The notes: generated from the sequence alone by a model not told the origin. Shown: positions 23,252 to 33,554, counted from the stretch's first letter. The stretch is 51,469 bases of DNA from Bacteroidales bacterium (GCA_017541145.1 JAFXZT010000139.1:1-51469), one strand, 5' to 3'. Numbers and translations: made by a program.

Positions 23252-24016
23252 CTAAATTTTTTCTAAACTTGTAGATTTTACCCAACCTACACGACCGTCA
23301 GCAATACGAATTTCAATCCAATCGGCTGACTTGTCTTTGATTGAAACTTTCAAACCCTCGTGAAGTCTGAAAAGGTCTGTACCCGAATCATCAGGAGAAC
23401 TTTTTGCGGTAACTACTGTTTCCGTAATTATCGCGTCAGAACTTTGTGAATTTATTGATTCAGAGTAAAATCCGAGGCAGAGCGCACCGAAGCAAAACAG
23501 TAAAAATACAACTCCGAACGAGAATGCAAATTTTCTGAGTTTGCGTTCTGTTGAGAACAAATAAAGTAAAAACAATCCCAACGAAACCGCCAAAAATATG
23601 AGCGTAAAGGCTGCCCAAGAGTTGAGGCTGATACCTTTTACAACTAAATTGAAAAGTGCTGAAAAATTGGATTCCGGCACTGAATTTATTTTGTCTCTCA
23701 AATGCAGATTGGCAAGTTTCAAATTGTTTTTGGCGTCATCAAAATTCGGATTCTGCTTGATTGCTCTTTCATAATTGAGAATTGCCTTGGTGTAATTTTC
23801 GCTTTTGTAATACGCGTTACCAAGATTATAATTGAGTTCAGGCGCAGTAAAACCCTGATTAACAATTTGTTCATAAAGTTCTATCGCCAAAGTATAATCT
23901 TTGTTGATATAAGAGTCATTGGCTTTTTGCAACAAGGCTTCGCTATCTTGATTTTGCGAAAAAACATTGTTAACAATGCCTAATAAAAATATAATTGCGA
24001 AAACGAGATGTTTCAT
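23252..24016 (-). CDS. batE: BatE: TPR protein with C-terminal SH3-like domain
   Basis: A 254-residue envelope protein. A signal peptide (about 1-20) is followed by TPR repeats (about 25-105, for example YYKSENYTKAILNYERAI). Two membrane segments (about 133-155 and 164-184) precede a C-terminal bacterial SH3 domain (about 195-254, ending DGRVGWVKSTSLEKI). It is the last of the classic Bat proteins here, 19 nt from batD. Bat proteins support aerotolerance or envelope stress survival in Bacteroidota. Confidence 0.87.
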   Translation of the reverse strand: MKHLVFAIIFLLGIVNNVFSQNQDSEALLQKANDSYINKDYTLAIELYEQIVNQGFTAPELNYNLGNAYYKSENYTKAILNYERAIKQNPNFDDAKNNLKLANLHLRDKINSVPESNFSALFNLVVKGISLNSWAAFTLIFLAVSLGLFLLYLFSTERKLRKFAFSFGVVFLLFCFGALCLGFYSESINSQSSDAIITETVVTAKSSPDDSGTDLFRLHEGLKVSIKDKSADWIEIRIADGRVGWVKSTSLEKI

Positions 24017-24035
24017 AATTCAAAGATTTAATTAG

Positions 24036-25850
24036 TTAAGCCTTGATGTTGTTTTCCATAGTTTCGATAGCCTCAGCCGCCTTAGAGTAAATTTCGTTGA
24101 GCGGATGCGACAGCGATTCGGGTGCGTAATGTTCAAACTCACAGGTATCAAGCACGTCGATAAACTTGTTAGTAACAGCCTCGTCGATACCTTTTTCGGT
24201 AAGTTTTTCTACAACATTATCACGTGAAAGATCGGCAACCGGAATTGCAAGTTTATCTGAAAGATAACCCCAAAGAGCGTTAAGAATTTCAACATAAAAT
24301 TCATCTTTCTTGTTGTCTTTCATAAAGTTGGCAGCTTGTTTCAAACGTTTGCGCGAAGTTTTTCCGGCGCGACGGTTTTTCAAGCCGATAATATTTGCAT
24401 TATTCTTTATTTGTTGGATTCTCAAAGCAACAATTGTTGCAAAGGCAAGAATCAAGACGATAAAAATTATCCAAAATTCAAACGAATTGAAGAAATAGCT
24501 TTTACCGTTTTTCAATTTGATGCCGTCTTTTTTGATGAATCTGATGTCAGAACCGAGTTCCTCAACTTCTGATTTTGTAATTGCGGTATAAGTTTGAGCC
24601 GTAGAATCTCTTTCGCCGCTTACATTGATTGTAAATGGCTTGGATGTAACTGTTTTATAAGATTTTGAGTTGACATCGAAATAAGAAAATTCAACCGCCG
24701 GAATTGTATATTCACCCGGCTGACGGGCAATAATTACAGTGCTGAAAGTTTTTGTACCGGAAATTCCGTTGTCGCCGGCGGTAAGATTTTCAGAACTTTT
24801 GGTGTCATATTTTTCAAAAGCTGTAGGAACGTCAATTGCCGGAGTTTCAAACAGTTGGAAATTTCCTACACCTTTTACTTTAAGATGCAAAGTAAGAGGT
24901 TCATCGAGTTTTACTTGTGTTTTGTCAGCAGAAAAATCAACAGTAAAAGAACCTACTGCACCGCCGAAATTGTTTGGTTTTCCGTTGGTCGGCAATGGTT
25001 TTACTTTGATTTGTTTTGTCTTGCTTTTTGCTACAGCTTTGGCACGACGGAAACCGTAACCGTCTGTAATAATGCAATCTATAGAGTAAGGATCGATTTC
25101 CAATGTTCCGGCTTTTTGAGGGAACAAAGCTTTTTTCTGCCACAAAGCATAAAGATATGTCGCATTTTTTATGCGCTTTCTGTCAAATGAAATATTCTTT
25201 GGATTGTAAATATCTTTTGCCCAAAAACCTGCAAACTTTGGAAATTTACAATCTTCAAAACCCACAATTTCGTATCTTGAATAGAAGTTAGCACTCATTA
25301 TAATTTGCTCACCGACATAGACTTCTGATTTGTTGCAATTGATGTCAACAAACAAATCGCCCGAACCCGACGGAGTGGGAACATTATTATTTTGTGCAGG
25401 TTCGTCCAGCTCGTCAAAAAAGTCAGCAAAAGGATTGTTTCTTCGCTGATTATTGTTGTTATTATTGGTCTGAGCATTAGGATTTCCTTCTACTACAGTA
25501 ATTGTCAAAGAATTAGAGGTAAAAGTTTTACCATTTTCAACTACAGAAATCGACGGAATTTTAAAAGTTCCGGTTTTGGATGCAGCAACAGTATATGTAA
25601 CTGAACTTTTTACACTCATATTGCCGTTGATGAAAGACATGGAGCTGCCTCGCATCTGTCCATACACCTGAAAATCAGAAAGTTGAGGTTCCGGAATATT
25701 GATATTTTGTTTGTTAACAGATACTTCTACTCTAAATGGCTGCCCAACAGCGACTTGCGACGGTGCAGAAATTTTTAATTGTAAATCCTGCGCCGTTGCC
25801 AATGTTCCGGCAATCATCAAAATTGTAAAACTAAGCAAAAATTTTTTCAT
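24036..25850 (-). CDS. batD: BatD: large periplasmic beta-domain protein
   Basis: About 604 residues. I start at the ATG at 25850; a TTG two codons upstream is the alternative. It has a signal peptide, a BatD/oxygen-tolerance-type domain (about 25-130 and 150-420 in Ig-like modules) with an Asn-rich linker (NNNNNNQRRNNP, near 132-143), one membrane helix (about 460-480) and a cytoplasmic tail (about 500-600). It probably scaffolds the two VWA proteins BatA and BatB in the periplasm. Located 32 nt after batC. Confidence 0.88.
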   Translation of the reverse strand: MKKFLLSFTILMIAGTLATAQDLQLKISAPSQVAVGQPFRVEVSVNKQNINIPEPQLSDFQVYGQMRGSSMSFINGNMSVKSSVTYTVAASKTGTFKIPSISVVENGKTFTSNSLTITVVEGNPNAQTNNNNNNQRRNNPFADFFDELDEPAQNNNVPTPSGSGDLFVDINCNKSEVYVGEQIIMSANFYSRYEIVGFEDCKFPKFAGFWAKDIYNPKNISFDRKRIKNATYLYALWQKKALFPQKAGTLEIDPYSIDCIITDGYGFRRAKAVAKSKTKQIKVKPLPTNGKPNNFGGAVGSFTVDFSADKTQVKLDEPLTLHLKVKGVGNFQLFETPAIDVPTAFEKYDTKSSENLTAGDNGISGTKTFSTVIIARQPGEYTIPAVEFSYFDVNSKSYKTVTSKPFTINVSGERDSTAQTYTAITKSEVEELGSDIRFIKKDGIKLKNGKSYFFNSFEFWIIFIVLILAFATIVALRIQQIKNNANIIGLKNRRAGKTSRKRLKQAANFMKDNKKDEFYVEILNALWGYLSDKLAIPVADLSRDNVVEKLTEKGIDEAVTNKFIDVLDTCEFEHYAPESLSHPLNEIYSKAAEAIETMENNIKA

Positions 25851-25888
25851 AATCAAGTTGTTAAAAAATTATCGTGATATCAGTTTGA

Positions 25889-26833
25889 CTACCACTGCTT
25901 ATCATGTTTAATTTTAGATTTTGAATTTTCTTCTTTAACCTTTTGCAGTGTTTCTGCATCGGCCTTGTTGATAGCGTTGAGAATCAATTCGGCATCATCT
26001 CTTGAAATTTGATTACCCTGTCTGTATTCATCGCTATCGGGAATACCGTCATTATCAGAGTCAGTATCTTGATAATCAGGAATTCCGTCGCCGTCGGTAT
26101 CTTTCGGATTTTTAGGATTATCGCCGGCTTCCTGCTTATCGGAAATACCATCGTTGTCAGAATCTTGATCTTTGTAATCAGGAATTCCGTCGCCGTCGGT
26201 ATCTTTGGGCTGAGCACCGTTTCCTTTTTCTACGCTGTCAGGAATTCCGTCTTTGTCCTGATCTTGGTCGCCGTTGCCTTGATTGTTTTGATCTTTGTTT
26301 TGATTTTGCTGCTGTTGATTTTGCTGTTGCTGGTCTTGCCAATTTTTGTCGTTGTTCAAAGCCTCAAGCAGATGTTTTGCGTAAAGATAATTGTATTTTG
26401 TTTTGTGATTGTAGCAATCGTATTTCAAAGAATTTTTGTAGTCTTGAACTGCTTGTTGAGCAAATTTTATTGCTTCATCACGTTTTGACTGTTGAGCCGC
26501 AGCTCCGCTAAGTTCCAAATCGGAATTGCCGCAATTGTAATAACATTCAGCAAGTTTAGAAGTCTCAGTCTGAGATTTTGCAAGATTGGCAAATACTTCT
26601 TTTGCTTTGTCGAACTTGCCTTGCTTGTACAATGAAGATCCAAGATTAAACGAGGCATCGTAAGAAGACGGTACTTCGTTTACTGCTTTTTGATATTCAA
26701 CTTCAGCTTTGTCGAACTGCAAATCTTTGTAAAAAGAATTGCCTTCACGTATATATTTAGACTCCGTTTGCGAATAAATATTTGCTGTACTTAAACACAA
26801 AACAAATATTAAAATTATCTTTTTCAATTTCAA
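25889..26833 (-). CDS. batC: BatC: TPR protein with thrombospondin type 3 (Ca-binding) repeats
   Basis: A 314-residue secreted or periplasmic protein. After the signal peptide come TPR repeats (about 25-160), then a Gln/Asn-rich low-complexity linker. Calcium-binding thrombospondin type 3 repeats follow (DQDKDGIPD, then two [10 protein letters not shown] units with DSDNDGI partners, about 190-270). The TSP3 units are not usual for minimal BatC and may serve as a rigid spacer. The start appears to be TTG at 26833: no ATG precedes the hydrophobic signal sequence. Confidence 0.8.
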   Translation of the reverse strand: MKLKKIILIFVLCLSTANIYSQTESKYIREGNSFYKDLQFDKAEVEYQKAVNEVPSSYDASFNLGSSLYKQGKFDKAKEVFANLAKSQTETSKLAECYYNCGNSDLELSGAAAQQSKRDEAIKFAQQAVQDYKNSLKYDCYNHKTKYNYLYAKHLLEALNNDKNWQDQQQQNQQQQNQNKDQNNQGNGDQDQDKDGIPDSVEKGNGAQPKDTDGDGIPDYKDQDSDNDGISDKQEAGDNPKNPKDTDGDGIPDYQDTDSDNDGIPDSDEYRQGNQISRDDAELILNAINKADAETLQKVKEENSKSKIKHDKQW

Positions 26834-26843
26834 TAAAAATTAA

Positions 26844-27872
26844 TTAGTCAAAAATACCTAAATTCTTAATCCAACGGTTTTTACGTTGCAATGTAAAACA
26901 GTAAGCCACAAAGAAAATCAAAGCGAAAAATGCCGGAATGGTGAATTTTTCATCATACTCGGAAAATGTTGCGATTTCGCCTTTTTCCATTTTAGAAATT
27001 TGGTCATAAACATTGTTAAGACCAGAATTTCCGTCGGTGGCTCTTACGTAAATACCGCCGCCTGCCTCAGCGATGTCCCGCAACGACAATTCATCAAGTT
27101 TTGACACTACAACATTGCCGCTGTTGTCCCTGATGAAATCGCTGCTGCCTTCTTTTACAGGAATCGGCACTCCGCGTGTACTTCCCGCACCGATTGTATG
27201 TACAATTACGCCTTTGTTTTTACATTCTTTCGCAACTTTTATCGGATCGGGCTCTGCCTCATGGTTTTCGCCGTCGGTAATCAGAATTATTGATTTTGAA
27301 AGATTGTTGTTGTAATCAAATGATTTGTAAGCCAAACTCAATGCCGCGCCAAGTGCAGTTCCTTGTTCGGAAATCATGTCGCAAGATACGGATTGTACAA
27401 AAATGTCTGTCGCTTTAACATCCTGAGTGAGCGGAACTTGTACAAAACCTGTACCGGCAAAAATTATAAGTCCGATTCTGTCGTTTTTCAGTTTTTTGAG
27501 CAAATTGGAAATTGCATTTTTGGTGTTTTCCAATCTTGACGGATACATATCGGTAGCTCGCATGGAATTACTGATATCAAGACAAATCATAATTTCTGTA
27601 CCCTCGGACGATGCTTCTTTGAGTTTTGACCCCACACGCGGACGTGCAATGGCTATTATCAAAAATGTAAGAGCAAGACCAAGCAAAATACCGCGGATTA
27701 TCGGTTTCGACGACGAATATTCGGGCATCAAATTGCTCAGTATTTTGTTGTTACCGATTTTTTCCATCGCTACTTTGCGCCTGTGTAAAAACAATGCAAA
27801 CAGCAATGCTAATACCGGTATCAGAATCAATAAATATAGAAATTCTGTATTTGCAAATTGTAAATCAAACAT
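26844..27872 (-). CDS. batB: BatB: membrane-anchored von Willebrand A domain protein
   Basis: A 342-residue protein with two N-terminal helices (about 10-27 and 59-77), a VWA domain (about 92-285; MIDAS MICLDISNSM followed by a conserved Thr and DGENHE) and a C-terminal helix (about 312-330). This is the standard BatA/BatB plan, with the VWA domain in the periplasm binding a metal ion. It is a paralogue of the next gene upstream; I label the two by order. Gap to batC 10 nt. Confidence 0.87.
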   Translation of the reverse strand: MFDLQFANTEFLYLLILIPVLALLFALFLHRRKVAMEKIGNNKILSNLMPEYSSSKPIIRGILLGLALTFLIIAIARPRVGSKLKEASSEGTEIMICLDISNSMRATDMYPSRLENTKNAISNLLKKLKNDRIGLIIFAGTGFVQVPLTQDVKATDIFVQSVSCDMISEQGTALGAALSLAYKSFDYNNNLSKSIILITDGENHEAEPDPIKVAKECKNKGVIVHTIGAGSTRGVPIPVKEGSSDFIRDNSGNVVVSKLDELSLRDIAEAGGGIYVRATDGNSGLNNVYDQISKMEKGEIATFSEYDEKFTIPAFFALIFFVAYCFTLQRKNRWIKNLGIFD

Positions 27873-27905
27873 CTTAGTTTATGTTTTATCTAATCGTAAC
27901 AGATG

Positions 27906-28904
27906 TTACGGTAAAATTCTACCTACTGTCAATTTTATCAAAATGTTCAATGCCAAAAGAATCACAGCCGCAAGCAAGAACGGGAAAAACATCTCGTTGG
28001 CGTGACTGATTGTCATCGAAAGCATTTTTGTTTTTTCCAACTGATCGATTTGCTCGTAAACGTTTTTCAAAGCCTGATTGTTGGTGGCTCTGAAGTATTT
28101 ACCATCGGTAAGTTCGGAAATTTTTGAAAGCATATCTTCGTCGATTTCCACCGGAACTTTCTGAAACGATTTTCTTCCGAACGGATCAACTACCGGAAAA
28201 GGAGCTTCGCCGTTGGTACCGACACCGATTGTATAAACTCTAATTCCGTAAGTCGCAGCAATTTCTGCGGCAGTCATCGGCTCTATTTCGCCACAGTTGT
28301 TCATACCGTCGGTCAAAAGTATTATGACTTTGCTTTTTGCATCGGAATCTTTTATACGGGAAACGGCATTTGCAAGTCCGAGACCGATTGCTGTACCGTC
28401 CTCAATGATACCGTTTTTCACTTGGTGCATGAGGTTGATAAGTGTAGCACGGTCGGTAGTAAGCGGACATTGTGTAAAACTTTCTCCTGAAAAAAGCACA
28501 ATTCCCATACGGTCGTTTTCGCGGGCTTGAATAAATTCGCAAGCTACGTTTTTTGCGGCTTCAAGACGGTTTGGTGTAAAATCGCAAGCCTCCATCGAGC
28601 CGGAAATATCCATTGCCAAAACAACGTCAATACCTTCTTTTTCAACCTTTTCGTTTTCAGAAGTGGTTTGAGGTCTTGCCAATGAAATTATCAACAATGC
28701 GATAATCAAAAAGTTTAAAACCAATGGAATATATGCAAATATCTTTCTCAAAGTCAGCTTGTTGTCACCAAAATCACTAAGCGAACTGATTTTGAGAGTC
28801 GGGTTGAAATTTTTTAATTTGAAGTAATACCAAACAGCCAATGGAATGAGTATCAACAACATCCAAAGTCTGCCGGGATTAGCAAATTGTAAATAATCAA
28901 ACAT
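27906..28904 (-). CDS. batA: BatA: membrane-anchored von Willebrand A domain protein
   Basis: A 332-residue protein with the same plan as BatB: N-terminal helices (about 10-27 and 55-75), a VWA domain with a complete MIDAS (LAMDISGSMEA near 94-104, then LLTDGMNN) and a C-terminal helix (about 305-325). It probably pairs with BatB through BatD. Located 13 nt after the DUF4381-like gene. Confidence 0.88.
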   Translation of the reverse strand: MFDYLQFANPGRLWMLLILIPLAVWYYFKLKNFNPTLKISSLSDFGDNKLTLRKIFAYIPLVLNFLIIALLIISLARPQTTSENEKVEKEGIDVVLAMDISGSMEACDFTPNRLEAAKNVACEFIQARENDRMGIVLFSGESFTQCPLTTDRATLINLMHQVKNGIIEDGTAIGLGLANAVSRIKDSDAKSKVIILLTDGMNNCGEIEPMTAAEIAATYGIRVYTIGVGTNGEAPFPVVDPFGRKSFQKVPVEIDEDMLSKISELTDGKYFRATNNQALKNVYEQIDQLEKTKMLSMTISHANEMFFPFLLAAVILLALNILIKLTVGRILP

Positions 28905-28917
28905 CTTTTACAGTTTT

Positions 28918-29976
28918 TTAATTTAATCCGTTGTTTGCAGGCGGATTATTATTAACTTGTTGGTTTTCAGCAGATACAATACTGTTGGAATCGTTAGCAA
29001 CTTCCACAATTTTGGTAATTTCTACAAATTTGAAAGCCAAACTGAGACTTGTATCGTTTTGGTCCGGCAACGGTTCAAGTTTAGCAAATTTTACGAAATC
29101 GGCAACTTCAAAGATGTCTTTCATCCCCTGATATGCCTCTGATTTTGAATCAATACAATGTAATTTCAAAATATCGAGGGTTTCATCTGAAGTGCACTCC
29201 ATTACTGAAATTCCGTAACGGTCAGTAATATAAGTTTTTAAGATTTCAGTAAGCCTAGAATAATAATCCTTGGTTTTGCCTTTTTGCCAAAGTTGTGCAT
29301 CTTTGAGAATACACAATTGTTTATATGCGGTTTTGTCTGCCGGCTCTTTGGGTTTGAGTATCGGAATTATCGGTTTGTTGTTTTTCCAACGCATATACAT
29401 GTAGCCGATAACAGCGCCTACAAGCAATACAATTAATGTTACAACAATCCAACGTCCGAATCTTGCCCAAAATTCAGCAAATGTCCACGGAGCATCTTTC
29501 ACTGGTTTGATATCAAAAATTCGGATAAATTTTGTAGTATCAATTTCCGCTGTCAAAGTAGAATCTTCATTTTGTAAAAGTGTGAAAGTTACTTTCAGAG
29601 AATCGGTCCAAACAGTATCCTTGTCAAACAAAATTGGCAGTGGCGGAATCACAAATGTAGAATCTTCGTATGAAGTAATCAAATATGAACGAATTTCACC
29701 GCCGGCTTTCAAAACTTTGTTGCAAGTGGTATCGCCTTCCAAATAATCCAAAATTTCAATACCGTCAATAATTTTATTGTCCTTGAAAACCGGATATTTT
29801 ATTTTTCTGCCGGAATTATCAAAAACAGAAAAAATCAAATGAACAGGATTGCCAAATTCTACATTATTGGAATCTGTTAAAACTTTTACAATCTGAGCCT
29901 TAGAGATATGCGGCAATAATATTGCAAATATTAAAACCGCTGTTCTAAAAATTTTGCCTAACTTCAAGTAAGTCAT
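28918..29976 (-). CDS. DUF4381-like membrane protein of the bat operon
   Basis: A 352-residue protein. It has a signal peptide, a periplasmic Ig-like domain resembling part of BatD (about 25-160), one membrane helix (about 174-195, VVTLIVLLVGAVIGYMYM) and a cytoplasmic C-terminal domain (about 215-320) similar to DUF4381. Such a gene regularly lies between DUF58 and batA in Bacteroidota. It probably helps assemble the MoxR/VWA machinery. Its function is not established. Confidence 0.72.
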   Translation of the reverse strand: MTYLKLGKIFRTAVLIFAILLPHISKAQIVKVLTDSNNVEFGNPVHLIFSVFDNSGRKIKYPVFKDNKIIDGIEILDYLEGDTTCNKVLKAGGEIRSYLITSYEDSTFVIPPLPILFDKDTVWTDSLKVTFTLLQNEDSTLTAEIDTTKFIRIFDIKPVKDAPWTFAEFWARFGRWIVVTLIVLLVGAVIGYMYMRWKNNKPIIPILKPKEPADKTAYKQLCILKDAQLWQKGKTKDYYSRLTEILKTYITDRYGISVMECTSDETLDILKLHCIDSKSEAYQGMKDIFEVADFVKFAKLEPLPDQNDTSLSLAFKFVEITKIVEVANDSNSIVSAENQQVNNNPPANNGLN

Positions 29977-29990
29977 AATTTTTATAAGAT

Positions 29991-30854
29991 TTATCTCGAT
30001 TTAAAGAGTTTAATCAATGGTTTAACATAATCCTCATTATCAGCGATTTTTGAGCAGTCAACACCGGCACGGCGGAAGATATTTTCGTTTTCTTCCTGAC
30101 GTTTTAGAGCCGTTTGTCTGAAATGTTCTCTGACCTCACTGCTCGAAGTATCCACAAGTCTGATTTCACCCGTTTCGGAATCTAACATGTTAACAAGACC
30201 TACATTTGGCATTTCCATTTCGCGCGGATCATAAACGTTGAGAGCCATCAAATCGTGTTTGTGACTTGCTATTCTCAACGCGTCGGAAAAATCCGGACAA
30301 ATGAAATCCGAAATCAAAAATGCGGTGCTTCTTTTTTTGATAGCACTTGTAAGATATTCGAGGGCAAGAGCCGGATTTGTGCCTTTGCCCGTTGGTTGAA
30401 AAGTCAGCAACTCTCTGATAATACGCAAAATATGGGAACGACCTTTCTTTGGCGGAATAAATTTTTCGATTTTGTCGGAAAACAAAATCACACCGATTTT
30501 GTCGTTGTTGGTAATCGCCGAAAACGACAGACAAGCAGCAATTTCTGTTACAAAATCGCGTTTGCTCATCTCGCCCGAACCAAAATCCAAAGAACCGCTC
30601 ACGTCCACTAATATAATAACAGTGAGTTCGCGTTCCTCCTCAAAGACTTTGATATATGGCTTATCGAAACGGGCGGTAACGTTCCAATCAATATTTCTGA
30701 CATCGTCACCATATTGATATTCACGCACTTCGCTAAACGACATACCGCGTCCCTTAAAAGCACTATGATACTCGCCGGCAAACAAATGATTGCTGAGTCC
30801 ACGTGTTTTTATTTCGATTTTTCTTACCTTTTTTAAAATATCAGAAGTTTCCAT
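29991..30854 (-). CDS. DUF58 family protein (VWA-like, MoxR partner)
   Basis: A 287-residue cytoplasmic protein. The DUF58 signature YQYGDDVRNIDWNVTARF (about 46-63) is followed by a VWA-like fold (ILVDVSGSLDFGS near 81-93). DUF58 proteins are the usual partners of MoxR ATPases, which remodel or activate VWA proteins. It follows moxR by 34 nt. Confidence 0.9.
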   Translation of the reverse strand: METSDILKKVRKIEIKTRGLSNHLFAGEYHSAFKGRGMSFSEVREYQYGDDVRNIDWNVTARFDKPYIKVFEEERELTVIILVDVSGSLDFGSGEMSKRDFVTEIAACLSFSAITNNDKIGVILFSDKIEKFIPPKKGRSHILRIIRELLTFQPTGKGTNPALALEYLTSAIKKRSTAFLISDFICPDFSDALRIASHKHDLMALNVYDPREMEMPNVGLVNMLDSETGEIRLVDTSSSEVREHFRQTALKRQEENENIFRRAGVDCSKIADNEDYVKPLIKLFKSR

Positions 30855-30888
30855 CTTATTCTAAAAGGAATATTTTTTTATTCAAGGT

Positions 30889-31884
30889 TTACGGAACTTG
30901 TACCGCATTGAGAATTTCGCTGATAATTTCTTCTGTTGTGATGTTCTGAGCCTCAGCTTCGTAGCTTAAACCAATTCTGTGACGCAACACAGAATGACAA
31001 ACAGCACGGACATCTTCAGGAATTACAAAACCTCTTCTCTTGATAAAAGCGTAAGCCTTAGAAGCCTTTGCCAAAGAAATTCCGGCACGAGGTGAACCAC
31101 CGTAACTGATTAATTCCTTGAATTTTGAAAGCTGATAATCTTCAGGATTTCTTGTAGCAGAAACGATGTCAACAATATATTGTTCAATTTTTTCGTCGAT
31201 ATATACCTGTTTTACAACTTCTCTTGCATGAATAATATCAGCAGCTTTCATAATTTGAGAAGCTTTAGGAAATTCGCCGGTAATATTTTGTCTGATAATG
31301 AGTTTCTCTTCTTCTTTTTTCGGATAAGAAACTACAATTTTCAACATAAAACGGTCAACCTGAGCTTCAGGCAACGGATATGTACCTTCCTGTTCGATAG
31401 GGTTTTGAGTAGCCAAAACGAGGAACGGATCATCAAGTTTGAAAGTTTGTTCACCGATAGTAACCTGATGTTCCTGCATAGCTTCGAGCAACGCACTTTG
31501 AACTTTCGCAGGGCTACGGTTGATTTCGTCCGCCAATATGAAGTTAGCGAAAACAGGACCTTTTTTTACAACAAACTCCTCATTTTTCTGAGAATAAATC
31601 ATTGTACCTAAAAGGTCGGCCGGCAACAAATCCGGTGTAAACTGAATTCTATTGAATTTCGATTCAATGATTTGAGACAATGTTTTGATTGCCAAGGTTT
31701 TTGCCAAACCCGGAACGCCTTCGAGAAGTACGTGTCCGTTACTTAAAAGTCCAATCAAAAGACCTTCTGTAAGTTGTTTTTGTCCGATAATTACTTTGCC
31801 CATTTCCATGTTAAGCATGTCTACAAATGAGCTTTCTTCTTTGATTTTTTCGTTTAGTTCTTTAATATCAGCAACTTGTGTCAT
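30889..31884 (-). CDS. moxR: MoxR family AAA+ ATPase
   Basis: A 331-residue AAA+ chaperone-like ATPase. Walker A is GVPGLAKT (about 57-64), Walker B ILADEINRSP (about 116-125), and the sensor and arginine segment QNPIEQEGTYPLPEAQVDRF follows. It is the first gene of the run moxR-DUF58-DUF4381-batABCDE, and is thought to drive conformational changes in the VWA proteins. A good promoter lies upstream (31910-31940). All following genes down to 20167 are spaced by 34 nt or less, so the transcript may be about 11.7 kb. Confidence 0.93.
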   Translation of the reverse strand: MTQVADIKELNEKIKEESSFVDMLNMEMGKVIIGQKQLTEGLLIGLLSNGHVLLEGVPGLAKTLAIKTLSQIIESKFNRIQFTPDLLPADLLGTMIYSQKNEEFVVKKGPVFANFILADEINRSPAKVQSALLEAMQEHQVTIGEQTFKLDDPFLVLATQNPIEQEGTYPLPEAQVDRFMLKIVVSYPKKEEEKLIIRQNITGEFPKASQIMKAADIIHAREVVKQVYIDEKIEQYIVDIVSATRNPEDYQLSKFKELISYGGSPRAGISLAKASKAYAFIKRRGFVIPEDVRAVCHSVLRHRIGLSYEAEAQNITTEEIISEILNAVQVP

Positions 31885-31909
31885 ATTTATTATATTTTTT
31901 TAGCTCATG

Positions 31910-31940
31910 CAAAATTAGAAAACCTATAAATTAATACCAA
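31910..31940 (-). promoter_or_regulatory. Promoter of the moxR-bat operon
   Basis: On the minus strand a TTG (complement of 31938-31940), a 20-nt spacer and TAATTTTG (complement of 31910-31917) match the Bacteroidota consensus, about 25 nt upstream of the ATG. Confidence 0.7.
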
Positions 31941-32119
31941 CTATTTTAATAAAATATTGGTCAAAATTAACTTTTTTTAAATTTAGGATTAAGTCGGAGT
32001 CTTTTTTCGCCGATTTTTTTTTAAGATGTCTTGGTTGATTCAAGATTATTTTTTTATTTTGGAATTTAAAACTACAAAAAAATTTTTTCAACTAAATAAC
32101 TTAATATCAAATTATTAAA

Positions 32120-33535
32120 ATGGAACAACTATTCAACAGTTATACAGATTACTTTCAGAACCATTGCTCAAGCGTTACTATGATGATTTTGGGTGCAATC
32201 TTGTTCATAGTACTGATGTGTTTTGTGGGTATAGGTTTCAAAGTCATAAAACAAAATCTTATATGTTTTATAATCGTCTGTTTTTCAGTCTTTTTGATGA
32301 TTATTACAAATGCATCGCAACATCCGAAAATTGATAATGATTGTTGGTACTATCTGTTTTTCAACTGTTTTGTGGTCAGCAACAATTATTTATTAAAATT
32401 TGTTTGCGTAAAAAATGCTTGTAAAACGTGGTTTTATGAAATTACAGCAGTTTTGATAATTGTTGCGGCAATTTTTGCGGTAATAAATAATTGCCTAAAA
32501 ATATTTTATTTCTCAGCACCACTTTTGCTCGCATTTATTGTCTTGACCGGAGTATGTATTGTAAAACACGGAAAGAAATACACATATCATTATAAATTTC
32601 TGTTGTGCTTGTCGTTACTTTTTGTAATTGCAATAGTGTTTTCAGCACTGAAAATCAACAGTGTATTTTTATATTTGTACTTGATACTGTATTTAACAAC
32701 AGAAAAAGTATTTTTAATGCGAAATTTCAATTACTTTCATAACCGTAAAATTTTTGAAAGATTCCACCGCATTCACCGACAATTGGATGTATCCTTAGTC
32801 AACAACAACCTGAAACTCATGGTGGAAGAATTACAAAAATCCAACGAAACCAAAGACAGATTTTTCTCGATAATTGCTCACGATATCAAAAGTCCGGTAT
32901 CGAGTATCAAAACCATAACAGAATTTTTGGTGGAAGATTCTCATCGGGCAGGTTACGACGAGATAATAAAACTTGCTGATTCATTGAAAATTAGCGTTGA
33001 GAATTTGCACAATCTTTTGGAAAATCTGCTTACATGGTCGCGCTCGCAACTCGGAACTATGAAATGTATTCCCGAAATTTTGAAAATTGATGATATCATT
33101 AATAATCTGATTATCACGTTACAAGGACCATACGAACAGAAAAAAATCAAACTTTCTTTCGTAAAGCAAGGCGCACAAACTATCTTTGCAGACGAAAATA
33201 TGCTTCTTACTGTTCTGAGAAATTTGCTGACCAATTCGTTGAAATTCTCGTTTCCTGATTCCGAAGTAAAAGTAAATTTCACAACCGAAGGCAATTACTC
33301 TGTAATTAAAGTAAAAGATTACGGCGTCGGAATGATGGAGAAAAAGGCAAGAGAGTTGTTTAAACTTGATAAAGTAATTTCCTCAAACGGCACAAGCGAG
33401 GAGCCCGGTACAGGTTTGGGACTTGTAATTTGTCGTGATTTTATAAGTAAACACAACGGCACAATACAAATTGACAGCGAGGACGGCAAAGGTACTCAAG
33501 TAATTGTAAAAATACCGTTGAACAATATCATTTAG
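32120..33535 (+). CDS. Membrane histidine kinase (HisKA/HATPase)
   Basis: A 471-residue sensor kinase. About six membrane helices fill residues 20-200 (near 20-42, 46-63, 78-95, 108-124, 128-147 and 160-198). A short coiled linker leads to HisKA with FFSIIAHDIKSP (His254), then HATPase_c with the N box LRNLLTNSLKFS (Asn372), G1 DYGVGM (Asp400) and G2 GTGLGL (430-435). No large periplasmic domain, so it may sense a membrane or intramembrane signal. No response regulator gene is adjacent, making it an orphan kinase. Confidence 0.88.
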   Translation: MEQLFNSYTDYFQNHCSSVTMMILGAILFIVLMCFVGIGFKVIKQNLICFIIVCFSVFLMIITNASQHPKIDNDCWYYLFFNCFVVSNNYLLKFVCVKNACKTWFYEITAVLIIVAAIFAVINNCLKIFYFSAPLLLAFIVLTGVCIVKHGKKYTYHYKFLLCLSLLFVIAIVFSALKINSVFLYLYLILYLTTEKVFLMRNFNYFHNRKIFERFHRIHRQLDVSLVNNNLKLMVEELQKSNETKDRFFSIIAHDIKSPVSSIKTITEFLVEDSHRAGYDEIIKLADSLKISVENLHNLLENLLTWSRSQLGTMKCIPEILKIDDIINNLIITLQGPYEQKKIKLSFVKQGAQTIFADENMLLTVLRNLLTNSLKFSFPDSEVKVNFTTEGNYSVIKVKDYGVGMMEKKARELFKLDKVISSNGTSEEPGTGLGLVICRDFISKHNGTIQIDSEDGKGTQVIVKIPLNNII

Positions 33536-33554
33536 TTTTTTCATACAAAAAAAA

